Shown here: in pieces, positions 23,730 to 34,787 of the stretch | Layout: every line of letters begins with the position of its first letter | Position numbering within the stretch: position 1 is the first letter of the stretch | Source: Pseudomonas sp. QTF5 | GTDB taxonomy: Bacteria > Pseudomonadota > Gammaproteobacteria > Pseudomonadales > Pseudomonadaceae | Assembly (NCBI RefSeq): GCF_000512695.2 | Contig: NZ_AZRW02000028.1 | Span: 21,568 to 76,391, forward strand | Reading direction: 5' to 3' | DNA length: 54,824 bases | The notes under the pieces: generated by a model | The model's input: only the letters and a program-made list of their open reading frames with translations | Database searches by the model: none | What the model was told of the DNA's origin: nothing | Program-made: the position numbers and the translations under genes

Positions 23730-23918
23730 TTAATGGCTTGGTTCTTCGTCCTTCTCTTTCTTTATACGCAGGTAAATTTCTTCACGGTGCACAGCAACCT
23801 CTTTCGGGGCGTTTACACCGATACGCACTTGATTTCCTTTAACGCCGAGCACGGTCACAGTGATTTCGCCATCACCAATAATCAGGCTTTCTGCGCACCG
23901 ACGAGTCAGAATCAGCAT
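23730..23918 (-). CDS. csrA: CsrA/RsmA carbon storage regulator
   Basis: A translational repressor that binds GGA motifs in mRNA leaders. The 62 residues start MLILTRRCAESLIIGD, and the RNA-binding segment VRIGVNAPKEVAVHREEIY is intact. ATG 23918 follows AGGAG by 6 bases. The position between lysC and the tRNA-Ser/Arg cluster matches rsmA of Pseudomonas. Confidence 0.97.
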   Translation of the reverse strand: MLILTRRCAESLIIGDGEITVTVLGVKGNQVRIGVNAPKEVAVHREEIYLRIKKEKDEEPSH

Positions 23919-24069
23919 ACCTTTCTCCTCACGCATTTCATTTCAGGGACAACAGTCTGCAAAAAAAAGGCATTCGACCTACAACCAGAACGATCGCAGC
24001 CCTACATGCCTGAGTATTGACTAGCACGAGCAAAAGAACAGCTTTGGTACGCACCATTCAAAAAAACGA

Positions 24070-24094
24070 AAGGGCGCGGTCAGACCGCGCCCTT
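24070..24094 (-). terminator. lysC terminator
   Basis: AAGGGCGCGGT/ACCGCGCCCTT hairpin; on the minus strand it is followed by TTCGTTTTTTT. It lies 11 bases after the lysC stop. Confidence 0.88.
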
Positions 24095-24105
24095 CGGGAA
24101 ACGCA

Positions 24106-25347
24106 TTACTCGCCCTGTCGGGCCGGCGCATCCAGTTCGAAAGCCGTGTGCAGAGCGCGCACAGCCAGTTCCAGGTACTTCTCTTCGATCACCACAGACA
24201 CCTTGATTTCCGAAGTCGAGATCATCTGGATGTTAATGCTCTCTTTCGCCAGGGATTCGAACATACGGCTGGCCACACCTGCGTGGGAGCGCATGCCGAC
24301 GCCGACGATCGAGACCTTGGCAATCTTGGTGTCGCCAACGACTTCACGGGCACCGATCTCGCGAGCGGTGTTTTCCAGCACGGTTTGCGCCGACTGGTAA
24401 TCGTTGCGGTGCACGGTGAAGGTGAAGTCGGTAGTGTTATCGTGCGCAACGTTCTGCACGATCATGTCGACTTCGATGTTCGCGGCACTGATCGGGCCGA
24501 GAATCTTGAACGCCACGCCCGGGGTGTCTGGCACGCCACGGATGGTCAGCTTGGCTTCATCGCGGTTGAAAGCGATGCCGGAAATGATCGGCTGTTCCAT
24601 GGTTTCCTCTTCATCAATAGTAATGAGGGTGCCCGGACCCTCCTTGAAGCTGTGCAGTACGCGCAGCGGAACGTTGTACTTGCCGGCGAATTCCACCGCA
24701 CGGATCTGCAACACCTTGGAACCGAGGCTGGCCATTTCCAGCATCTCTTCAAAGGTGATCTTGTCCAGGCGCTGAGCCACGGACACCACACGCGGGTCGG
24801 TGGTGTAGACGCCGTCGACGTCGGTGTATATCTGGCATTCGTCAGCCTTCAGGGCTGCCGCCAGCGCCACACCGGTGGTGTCGGAACCGCCACGACCGAG
24901 CGTGGTGATATTGCCGTGCTCGTCGACGCCCTGGAAACCGGCGACAACCACCACACGACCGGCCTTCAGGTCGCCGCGAATCTTCTGGTCATCAATCTGC
25001 AAGATACGCGCTTTGTTGTGCGCGCTATCCGTCAGAATCCGTACCTGGTTGCCGGTGTACGACACCGCTGGCACGCCGCGCTTGATCAGCGCCATGGCCA
25101 ACAGTGCAATCGTCACCTGCTCACCGGTGGACACGATCACATCCAGCTCACGAGGAACCGGCTGGCCGTCGCCACTGATTTGCTTGGCCAGATCGATCAG
25201 ACGGTTGGTTTCGCCGCTCATTGCAGACAGCACAACCACCAGGTCATCGCCCGCATCGCGGAATTTCTTAACCTTGTCGGCGACCTGCTCGATTCTCTCG
25301 ACAGTGCCGACTGAGGTGCCTCCAAATTTCTGTACGATCAAAGCCAT
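24106..25347 (-). CDS. lysC: Aspartate kinase
   Basis: Phosphorylates aspartate, the first step of Lys/Thr/Met biosynthesis. The 413-residue protein starts MALIVQKFGGTSVG (KFGG nucleotide motif), with VVVLSAMSGETNRLI, STGEQVTIALLA and GFQGVDEHGNITTLGRGGSDTT in the kinase domain. Two ACT domains at the C-terminus (RGVPDTPGVAFKILGPIS, VGVGMRSHAGVASRMFESLA) give feedback control. ATG 25347 is supported by an AGAGGCGG site. It lies 90 bases downstream of alaS in the usual Pseudomonas order alaS-lysC-csrA. Confidence 0.96.
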   Translation of the reverse strand: MALIVQKFGGTSVGTVERIEQVADKVKKFRDAGDDLVVVLSAMSGETNRLIDLAKQISGDGQPVPRELDVIVSTGEQVTIALLAMALIKRGVPAVSYTGNQVRILTDSAHNKARILQIDDQKIRGDLKAGRVVVVAGFQGVDEHGNITTLGRGGSDTTGVALAAALKADECQIYTDVDGVYTTDPRVVSVAQRLDKITFEEMLEMASLGSKVLQIRAVEFAGKYNVPLRVLHSFKEGPGTLITIDEEETMEQPIISGIAFNRDEAKLTIRGVPDTPGVAFKILGPISAANIEVDMIVQNVAHDNTTDFTFTVHRNDYQSAQTVLENTAREIGAREVVGDTKIAKVSIVGVGMRSHAGVASRMFESLAKESINIQMISTSEIKVSVVIEEKYLELAVRALHTAFELDAPARQGE

Positions 25348-25437
25348 TTCAAAGCCGCCTCTGCCCATGAAGGGCGCCCAATAATCACTCAAACAGCGTT
25401 CTGGCCCGCCACTAGACCGCGGGCCAGGCACACTGCC

Positions 25438-28059
<2,622 letters not shown>

Positions 28060-28133
28060 TAGGTTCTTCCACGGAGGCTGCGGCCAAAGGCCTGTGCGAA
28101 ACGTCAACAGACGAAGCGACGGCAAAGGGCCGC

Positions 28134-28139
28134 ATTATA
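28134..28139 (-). promoter_or_regulatory. Probable alaS -10 box
   Basis: TATAAT on the minus strand, 75 bases upstream of the alaS start, inside a short inverted repeat (AGGGCCG/CGGCCCT, 28126-28147). The -35 region is weak. Confidence 0.4.
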
Positions 28140-28205
28140 TCGGCCCTGCGCCCGGGGTACAGCGTGTTTATACGATAGAAACGGTCAATTGGACCCCTAA
28201 CGCGA

Positions 28206-29210
28206 TCAGTTGCGGGAAAACTCGACGAATGTAGCGACCACCTGCTCGATTTGCGCACGGCTGACGTCCATATGCGTGACCATTCGCAGACGACCGGCAG
28301 CACTGAGCTTGATCCCGCGTGTCGCGGCAAAGGCCTTGATCGCTTCGGCCTTGTCGCTCATTTGCACGTAAACCATATTGGTCTGCACCGGCTCGACCTC
28401 ATAGCCCGCCGCTCGCAGGCCTTCGGCCAGAAACTGCGCATTGGCATGGTCATCGACCAGGCGCTGAATATGGTTATCCAGCGCATAAAGCCCCGCCGCG
28501 GCGAGAATTCCGGCCTGACGCATACCGCCGCCGACCATCTTGCGCAGACGTCGCGCCTTGGCGATCAACTCGACCGAGCCGCACAACACCGAACCAATCG
28601 GCGCGCCCAGGCCTTTGGACAGACAGACCGAAACCGAATCGAAATGCTGAGTGATCTCCCGGGCATCGACACCCAGCTTGACCGCCGCGTTGTAGAGCCG
28701 CGCGCCATCCAGATGCAGCGCCAAACCGTTTTCACGAGTGAAACGGCGAGCTTGGGCCAGGTACTCCAGCGGCAGAACCTTGCCCTGCATAGTGTTTTCC
28801 AGCGCCAGCAAACGCGTGCGGGCGAAGTGGAAGTCATCTGGCTTGATCGCGGCGGCGACCTGCGCCAGGTCCAGCGAACCATCGGCCTGCACTTCCAGCG
28901 GTTGCGGCTGGATCGAACCGAGCACTGCCGCGCCACCACCTTCGTACTTATAGGTGTGGGCCTGTTGACCGACAATGTATTCGTCACCGCGATCGCAGTG
29001 GGCCATCAGGCCCAGCAAGTTGCTCATGGTGCCCGTCGGGACAAACAAGGCCTCGGCAAAACCCAACTGATTTGCAAGCTCGGCTTCCAGTCGGTTGACC
29101 GTCGGATCTTCGCCATAAACGTCGTCACCGGTGGCCGCATTGGCCATCGCGTCGAGCATCCCTGCGGTCGGTTGGGTGACGGTGTCGCTGCGAAGATCGA
29201 TAACGCTCAT
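28206..29210 (-). CDS. ltaE: Low-specificity L-threonine aldolase
   Basis: A PLP enzyme cleaving L-threonine or allo-threonine to glycine and acetaldehyde. The 334 residues include MSVIDLRSDTVTQPT, GDDVYGEDPTVNRLE, the cofactor region HLDGARLYNAA and the PLP lysine in SVCLSKGLGAPIGS. It lies 146 bases upstream of alaS, separated by the alaS promoter. The position next to alaS is conserved in Pseudomonas. Confidence 0.93.
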   Translation of the reverse strand: MSVIDLRSDTVTQPTAGMLDAMANAATGDDVYGEDPTVNRLEAELANQLGFAEALFVPTGTMSNLLGLMAHCDRGDEYIVGQQAHTYKYEGGGAAVLGSIQPQPLEVQADGSLDLAQVAAAIKPDDFHFARTRLLALENTMQGKVLPLEYLAQARRFTRENGLALHLDGARLYNAAVKLGVDAREITQHFDSVSVCLSKGLGAPIGSVLCGSVELIAKARRLRKMVGGGMRQAGILAAAGLYALDNHIQRLVDDHANAQFLAEGLRAAGYEVEPVQTNMVYVQMSDKAEAIKAFAATRGIKLSAAGRLRMVTHMDVSRAQIEQVVATFVEFSRN

Positions 29211-29333
29211 GAATCTGGCCTCGGTAAGCAGGGAAAATCCCTTTCAGGTTGGAATTACTGCGGTCATGTCGGCGAATAATCAAGCCTTGAACGAGGAAAA
29301 GGCACGTTACTCCTTCGAGAAAGCACAATTCAT

Positions 29334-29436
29334 GTGGGAGCGGCGGTGCGGCGATCCGACTTGCTCGCGAAGGCGGACTGACAGTCAACATTTGCTTTGA
29401 ATGTTAAACCGCTTTCGCGAGCAAGCCCGCTCCCAC
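29334..29436. repeat. REP pair upstream of ltaE
   Basis: Inverted REP units starting GTGGGAGCG and ending CGCTCCCAC. The left unit carries a variant insertion (GGTGCGGCGATCCGACTTGC) that recurs at 51619. Confidence 0.82.
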
Positions 29437-29526
29437 AGGTTTCGCATCTTGATTGACCGGTATTGGCCATGCACGCCCCGGAAATATGTGTTAAAAACGC
29501 TTCGCCGCCAAACAATCTGGCGGCAA

Positions 29527-29694
29527 AACGTTCTCAGGGCGGGGTGCAATTCCCCACCGGCGGTAATTGCGCGCAACGCGCATAGCCCGCGAGCGCTTGG
29601 CGACAGGCACGGCAATGGCCGTGATGACGGCAAGGTCAGCAGACCCGGTGTGATCCCGGGGCCGACGGTCATAGTCCGGATGAAGAGAGAACGG
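29527..29694 (+). promoter_or_regulatory. FMN riboswitch (RFN element)
   Basis: The conserved RFN blocks are present in order: TTCTCAGGGCGGGGTG, CCCCACCGGCGGTAATTG, a variable arm, AGACCCGGTGTGATCCCGGG, CCGACGGTCATAGTCCGGAT and GAAGAGAGAAC. It ends 105 bases before the lumazine synthase start and should shut the gene off when FMN is abundant. Confidence 0.96.
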
Positions 29695-29799
29695 GATTGG
29701 CACCAAAGGGTCGTCCGCAGGCACTCGTGCGAGCCTGCGTACCCTTAAATCCCATTCGATTCATAACGCCCTGTTTTTCACACAAACAGGAGTCAGAAC

Positions 29800-30309
29800 A
29801 TGCAACCCACCGCAATCGATAGCAAAAGCAAAAACCATCAGGGCGAGCGCGTCGCGTTCATCCAGGCCTGCTGGCACAAGGAAATCGTCGACCAGAGCCG
29901 TAAAGGCTTCGTCGCCGAAATGATTGCTCAGGGTTATCAGGAATCGGACATCGATTTCTTCGAAGTCGGCGGCGCCTTTGAAATTCCGCTACACGCCAAA
30001 CTGCTGGCCAAGTCCGGTCGTTATGCCGGCATCGTCGCGGCGGGCCTGGTGGTCGACGGCGGCATCTATCGCCACGAATTCGTCGCCCAGTCGGTGATCA
30101 GCGGCTTGATGCAGGTTCAACTGGAAACCGAAGTGCCGGTGTTCTCGGTGGTTTTGACCCCGCACCACTTCCATGCCGGCGAAGAACATCAGAAGTTCTT
30201 CTTCGAGCATTTCGTACATAAAGGTCAGGAAGCGGCGAAGACTTGTGCGGATACACTGCACAAAATGCGGGCATTGCGTCGCAGCGAACCCCGCGCAGTC
30301 GCCGTCTAA
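29800..30309 (+). CDS. ribH: 6,7-dimethyl-8-ribityllumazine synthase, type II-like
   Basis: Condenses 5-amino-6-ribitylaminouracil with dihydroxybutanone phosphate, the penultimate step of riboflavin synthesis. The 169 residues contain FIQACWHKEIVDQSRKGF, the substrate-binding VGGAFEIPLHAKLLA and GLVVDGGIYRHEFVAQSVI with the catalytic His. The sequence is of the RibH2 (decameric) type known from Brucella and Rhizobiales rather than the usual icosahedral RibH. It stands alone behind the FMN riboswitch, so it is probably a second, FMN-regulated enzyme; the main rib cluster is not in this window. Confidence 0.92.
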   Translation: MQPTAIDSKSKNHQGERVAFIQACWHKEIVDQSRKGFVAEMIAQGYQESDIDFFEVGGAFEIPLHAKLLAKSGRYAGIVAAGLVVDGGIYRHEFVAQSVISGLMQVQLETEVPVFSVVLTPHHFHAGEEHQKFFFEHFVHKGQEAAKTCADTLHKMRALRRSEPRAVAV

Positions 30310-30359
30310 ACACAAAACCTGTGATTTGGGTGGGGTCTCTGGCTTCACTCAAATCAACT

Positions 30360-30447
30360 GTGGGAGCGGGCTTGCTCGCGAAAGCGGTTTAACATTCAAC
30401 GCATTTGTTGACTGTCAGTCCGCTTTCGCGAGCAAGCCCGCTCCCAC
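30360..30447. repeat. REP pair between ribH and astE
   Basis: Inverted REP units GTGGGAGCGGGCTTGCTCGCG with a reverse copy, forming a long cruciform between two convergent genes. It may serve as a transcription barrier. Confidence 0.88.
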
Positions 30448-30465
30448 ATTTGTTATGTGTTGTGC

Positions 30466-31476
30466 TTAGGCCAGGTTTTTGTCGGTGGTCGGCACGATCA
30501 GGATGCCGGCGCGCAGGCCGTTCTTGACCTTGGGGTTCGGGAAGATGATCCGGGCGCCCTTCTCTTCGATGATCCAGCGGGTATTGGCGATATCCTCAGC
30601 CAGCACATACCCCACTTTCAATTCCGAAAAGTTTTCGATATCCGCCGGCAGGTTCAGGCGAAAGCTATCGCTGTGCTTGATGACTTCCCGCGCGACGCTG
30701 AACAACTGCAAACCATCCAGCCCTTCGTCGGTCATTGGCGGCTCGGTGCCTTCGATGATCTGCTTCAGGCGGGTTTCAAGAAGGTCGACGTTGACCCCGT
30801 CGTTCTGCCCGAACGGCCGGGCCTTGCCCAGCTCCAGGGTGAAGGACTCGGCATCGAGCTTGTCGTAGGTGTAGGAGCTGAAGACAATGGAGGGCTTGTT
30901 CTGCAACAGCACCGCTTCCATGCCAGCGGCGCGCAGGCGAGCCAGTTCCAGGCGTGAATGCTGACGACCTTCTTTCCAAGGATACAGGGCGAACTGCTCG
31001 ATTTTCGAGCCACGGATCGCCGTGTGCAGGTCGTAGTGCAGGCGATTACGGTCCGGCAGGCTGAAGAAAGTCGCCGCCAGCCGCTCCAGCTCACAAGCGC
31101 GCAACGCCTCGGAACCGCTGGTTTGTTCGTGCCGGCCGTTGAACAGCCGATTGACGTCCTGCTCGATGAAACGCTCACCGCGGCGAATAGCCTCGGGATT
31201 GCCGAACAGGAACAGAATACGTGCACGCGGCTTCAAGTCACCGCGGGCGATGTCATGCAACAGGCGATCGAGCAGCTCGATCGGCGCTGTTTCGTTGCCA
31301 TGGATGCCGGCCGATAGCAGCAGGTCCAGGCCATTGTCGCGAGCTTCAGGTGGCCGGACTTCCAGCGCACCTTCGCTCAACCAGCGCATCCGCACGCCTT
31401 CGACAGTCAGTTGAGTCTTCTCCGCCGGTTCGCGGCCGGCGAGGGTCAGTTCAAGCAGTTTGCCGAGGGCGAGCAT
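30466..31476 (-). CDS. astE: Succinylglutamate desuccinylase
   Basis: The last AST step, releasing glutamate and succinate. The 336-residue Zn-hydrolase of the M14/AstE-AspA family has the metal motif SAGIHGNETAP (His, Glu), RFIEQDVNRLFNG and LHYDLHTAIRGS (second His). It is the last gene of the aru operon. Confidence 0.95.
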   Translation of the reverse strand: MLALGKLLELTLAGREPAEKTQLTVEGVRMRWLSEGALEVRPPEARDNGLDLLLSAGIHGNETAPIELLDRLLHDIARGDLKPRARILFLFGNPEAIRRGERFIEQDVNRLFNGRHEQTSGSEALRACELERLAATFFSLPDRNRLHYDLHTAIRGSKIEQFALYPWKEGRQHSRLELARLRAAGMEAVLLQNKPSIVFSSYTYDKLDAESFTLELGKARPFGQNDGVNVDLLETRLKQIIEGTEPPMTDEGLDGLQLFSVAREVIKHSDSFRLNLPADIENFSELKVGYVLAEDIANTRWIIEEKGARIIFPNPKVKNGLRAGILIVPTTDKNLA

Positions 31477-31488
31477 AGAGCGGTTTCC

Positions 31489-31779
31489 TTAGTGGTCGTG
31501 ATTGCAATCCGGGCCGTGTACGTGGTCCTCATCATCACCGACTTCAGCCGGTTCCATTTCCAGTTGCAGACTTACCAGATTAGTCGCCAATGGGCGCAGC
31601 AGCAGGTTTGCGTATTCAGCGTCACCCTCTTCGACGTCCACACCGATCAGCAGCTGGCCGCGGCCGTCCTGCTGGATCCACAGCTCTTTGCCTTGCCACA
31701 TGACCGCGACGCGGGTGCAGGAAGTTTCCAGTTGCGTGCCGTCGGTATCTTCAAGGATCAGCTGCAGGGTATCGCTCAT
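31489..31779 (-). CDS. Conserved small protein of the aru operon, His-rich tail
   Basis: A 96-residue acidic protein (MSDTLQLILEDTDGTQLETS) ending in DEDHVHGPDCNHDH, a cluster of His, Asp and one Cys that could bind a metal. It sits 12 bases before astE and 25 after astB, the same place as the small gene between aruB and aruE in P. aeruginosa. Homologues are sometimes called topoisomerase II, but no topoisomerase motif is present. Function unknown. Confidence 0.8.
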   Translation of the reverse strand: MSDTLQLILEDTDGTQLETSCTRVAVMWQGKELWIQQDGRGQLLIGVDVEEGDAEYANLLLRPLATNLVSLQLEMEPAEVGDDEDHVHGPDCNHDH

Positions 31780-31804
31780 GTTTTTACGCTCTCGTTTGAG
31801 ACTT

Positions 31805-33151
31805 TCAATTGATCTGGAATGGATAAACCGCGCCCAGTTTAAGGATTTGCGTCAGTTCATCCAGTGCCGTCCGGCACTCAAGCAGCAATTGCGGGTCCGC
31901 CAGATCGTTTTCGGTCATGCGGTCGCGGTAGTGCTTGTCGACCCATTCGGTCAGCGTGCCGTACAACGGTGCCGTCATGATAACCCCTTGGTTGACGGCC
32001 GCCAGTTCGGTTTCGTTGAGTGCGACACGCAACCGCAGGCAAGCCGGGCCACCGCCGTTCTGCATGCTCTGTTTGAGATCGAAAACTTTCACTTCGCGGA
32101 TCAGGCCGCCAGAGCTGGTCAGGCCTTGCAGGTACTGCCAGACACGCTCGTTGCCACGGCATTCTTCCGGCACGATCAATAGCATGGAGCCGTCAGGACG
32201 CGACAGCAGCTGGCTATTGAACAGGTAGGAACGAACGGCGTCTTCCACGGTGACCGCGGAACGCGGTACACAGATCGACTGAAATTTCCCACCGACTTTA
32301 GCGAGTTTGCCGTGCAGTTCAGCGAGCATCTGCTCGGTGTCGAGGAAGGCGTCCTCGTGATAGAACAGCACTTCGCCGTTACCCACTGCGATCACGTCGT
32401 TGTGGAACACACCCTGATCGATCACCGAAGGGTTCTGCTGGGCATAGACCACGCCGTCATCGCTCAGACCGTGCAGACGCGCGACCGCCTGGGAGGCTTC
32501 GAGCGTCTGGCGTGCCGGGTACTTCTGCGGATTCGGGTAACGGGTGTCGAATGCGCTGCGACCGAACACGAAAAACTCGACGCCAGCTTCACCGTAGTCA
32601 CGGCAGAAACGGGTGTGGTTGGCCGCGCCTTCGTCACCGAACTGCGCCACGGCCGGCAATGCGCCGTGGTGAGCGAAGTGCTTCTGATCGGCGAACATCG
32701 CCCCCAGTACGCGGCTGGTGGTCGGGTGTTCGATGCTACGGTGGTATTTGCAGTTCAGGTTGGCGGCAGTGAAATGCACGCGGCCATCTGCAGTGTCGGC
32801 GCTCGGGCTGACCGTGGCGGCGTTCGCCACCCACATGCTCGACGCCGAGCAATTGGCAACCAGCAGCGGCATGGCCTCTTTGGCGGCGCGCTCGATCACC
32901 TGAGCATCGGTACCGCTGAAACCCAGGCGGCGCAGTGCGGCTACGTCCGGACGTTCTTGTGGCGCCAAAACGCCTTGCTGAAAGCCCATTTCCATCAGCG
33001 CTTTCATCTTCGCCAGGCCTTGCAGCGCGGCTTCCTTCGGGTTCGAAGATTGCTGGCTGTTGCTCTGGGACGCGACGTTGCCGTAGGACAGGCCGCCGTA
33101 GTTATGGGTCGGCCCCACTAGACCGTCAAAATTGACTTCATAGGATTTCAT
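31805..33151 (-). CDS. astB: N-succinylarginine dihydrolase
   Basis: Hydrolyses succinylarginine to succinylornithine, ammonia and CO2. The 448-residue protein begins MKSYEVNFDGLVGPTHNYGG, with NCSASSMWVANAATVSPS and ANLNCKYHRSIEHPTT in the pentein-fold core and the catalytic cysteine in GGGPACLRLRVALNE. Part of the aru operon downstream of astD; a REP pair lies in the gap. Confidence 0.96.
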   Translation of the reverse strand: MKSYEVNFDGLVGPTHNYGGLSYGNVASQSNSQQSSNPKEAALQGLAKMKALMEMGFQQGVLAPQERPDVAALRRLGFSGTDAQVIERAAKEAMPLLVANCSASSMWVANAATVSPSADTADGRVHFTAANLNCKYHRSIEHPTTSRVLGAMFADQKHFAHHGALPAVAQFGDEGAANHTRFCRDYGEAGVEFFVFGRSAFDTRYPNPQKYPARQTLEASQAVARLHGLSDDGVVYAQQNPSVIDQGVFHNDVIAVGNGEVLFYHEDAFLDTEQMLAELHGKLAKVGGKFQSICVPRSAVTVEDAVRSYLFNSQLLSRPDGSMLLIVPEECRGNERVWQYLQGLTSSGGLIREVKVFDLKQSMQNGGGPACLRLRVALNETELAAVNQGVIMTAPLYGTLTEWVDKHYRDRMTENDLADPQLLLECRTALDELTQILKLGAVYPFQIN

Positions 33152-33224
33152 CAGCGAGGCTCCACGAGAATCTGTTTTTTATAGGCATCAGTAACTAACT
33201 GTTCAGTGCGACCGTGTCGCGGCC

Positions 33225-33314
33225 ATCGCGGGCAAGCCCGGCTCCCACAGGTTCGGAGGTGTACACAAATTTTGTGTTCCACTCAATCACTGTGGGAGCG
33301 GGCTTGCCCGCGAT
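33225..33314. repeat. REP pair inside the aru operon (between astD and astB)
   Basis: Outward-facing variant units (ATCGCGGGCAAGCCCGGCTCCCAC and GTGGGAGCGGGCTTGCCCGCGAT). Located inside an operon, it may modulate downstream expression or mRNA decay. Confidence 0.82.
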
Positions 33315-33320
33315 TGGGCG

Positions 33321-34787
33321 TTACACCATCTTCACGCCAGGCGTCAAAGCTGCAGGCAACACCAAGTTCGGGGTTTCCAGCGAGGCCACCGGGTACGCGC
33401 AGTAATCTGCGGCATAGTAGGCACTGGCGCGATGGTTACCCGATGCGCCGACACCGCCGAATGGCGCGCTGCTCGCCGCACCGGTCAGCTGCTTGTTCCA
33501 GTTGACGATACCGGCCCGGCTTTCCAGCCAGAACTGCTGATAACGCGCTTCGGAATCCGACAGCAGGCCGGCCGCCAAGCCATAGTCGGTGTCGTTGGCT
33601 TCAGCGATCGCCGCTTCGAAATCAGCGTAGCGGATCACTTGCAGCAGCGGACCGAACAGCTCTTCGTCCGGGCGATCGGCAACCGCCGTCACGTCCAGAA
33701 TGCCCGGGGTCAGCAAGGCTGCCTGCGCCTGAGGTTGTGTCATTTCCAACAGCGCCACCGCGCCGTTGGCCAGCAAATGTTCTTGCGCATCCATCAGCGC
33801 TTTCGCAGCACCGAGGGAAATCACCGAGCCCATGAACGGCGCCGGTTGCTGATCGAACGCACCGACTTCAATCGCCGAACTGACCGCCACCAGACGCGCC
33901 AGCAGCGTATCGCCCCAGGCGCCTTGCGGCACCAGCAAGCGGCGGGCACAGGTGCAGCGCTGACCGGCGGAAATGAACGCCGATTGAATAATGGTGTAAA
34001 CGGCGGCATCGAGGTCCGCGACCTGATCCACCACCAATGGATTGTTGCCGCCCATTTCCAGCGCGAGGATTTTGTCCGGACGACCGGCAAACTGCTGATG
34101 CAGGTGATTGCCGGTACGGCTGGAACCGGTGAAGAACAGACCGTCGATGCCCGGGTTCGCCGCCAGGGCGATGCCGGTTTCGCGAGCGCCTTGCAGCAAG
34201 TTCAGCACACCGGCCGGCAGACCGGCTTCAATCCAGCACTTGACCGTCAGCTCAGCGACTTTCGGGGTCAGCTCACTCGGCTTGAACAGCACACTGTTAC
34301 CGGCCAGCAGCGCCGGTACGATGTGACCGTTCGGCAAGTGGCCAGGGAAGTTATAAGGACCGAACACCGCCACCACACCGTGGGGTTTGTGACGCAACAC
34401 CGCAGTGGCGTCGCCCAGCGGGCCGCTCTTCTCGCCGGTACGTTCGCGGTAGCTCTGCACCGAGATGGCAATCTTGTTGACCATGCTGGTGACTTCAGTC
34501 GCCGCTTCCCACAGGGGTTTGCCGGTTTCTTCGCCGATGGTGCGAGCTAGCTCGTCAGCGTGATTCTTCAGCGCAGCGGCAAAGGCTTCCAGCACGCTGA
34601 TGCGTTCTTCCAGGGTACGACGGGCCCAGCCCGGGAACGCCTGACGAGCGGCTTGCACAGCCGACTCGACCTGACCGGCCGTGGCGCCTTCACCGGCCCA
34701 CAGCACTTGCTGGGTCACCGGGTTTACCGATTGAAAACTTTCACCCTGGCCAGCCAGCCATTCACCGGCGACGTATAGCGAATTCAT
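33321..34787 (-). CDS. astD: Succinylglutamate-semialdehyde dehydrogenase
   Basis: NAD-dependent oxidation of succinylglutamate semialdehyde. The 488 residues include GPYNFPGHLPNGHIVPALLAG, LALEMGGNNPLVV (catalytic Glu) and ISAGQRCTCARRLLVPQ (catalytic Cys). Its ATG overlaps the stop of aruG by one base (TAATG), so the two are translationally coupled. Confidence 0.96.
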   Translation of the reverse strand: MNSLYVAGEWLAGQGESFQSVNPVTQQVLWAGEGATAGQVESAVQAARQAFPGWARRTLEERISVLEAFAAALKNHADELARTIGEETGKPLWEAATEVTSMVNKIAISVQSYRERTGEKSGPLGDATAVLRHKPHGVVAVFGPYNFPGHLPNGHIVPALLAGNSVLFKPSELTPKVAELTVKCWIEAGLPAGVLNLLQGARETGIALAANPGIDGLFFTGSSRTGNHLHQQFAGRPDKILALEMGGNNPLVVDQVADLDAAVYTIIQSAFISAGQRCTCARRLLVPQGAWGDTLLARLVAVSSAIEVGAFDQQPAPFMGSVISLGAAKALMDAQEHLLANGAVALLEMTQPQAQAALLTPGILDVTAVADRPDEELFGPLLQVIRYADFEAAIAEANDTDYGLAAGLLSDSEARYQQFWLESRAGIVNWNKQLTGAASSAPFGGVGASGNHRASAYYAADYCAYPVASLETPNLVLPAALTPGVKMV

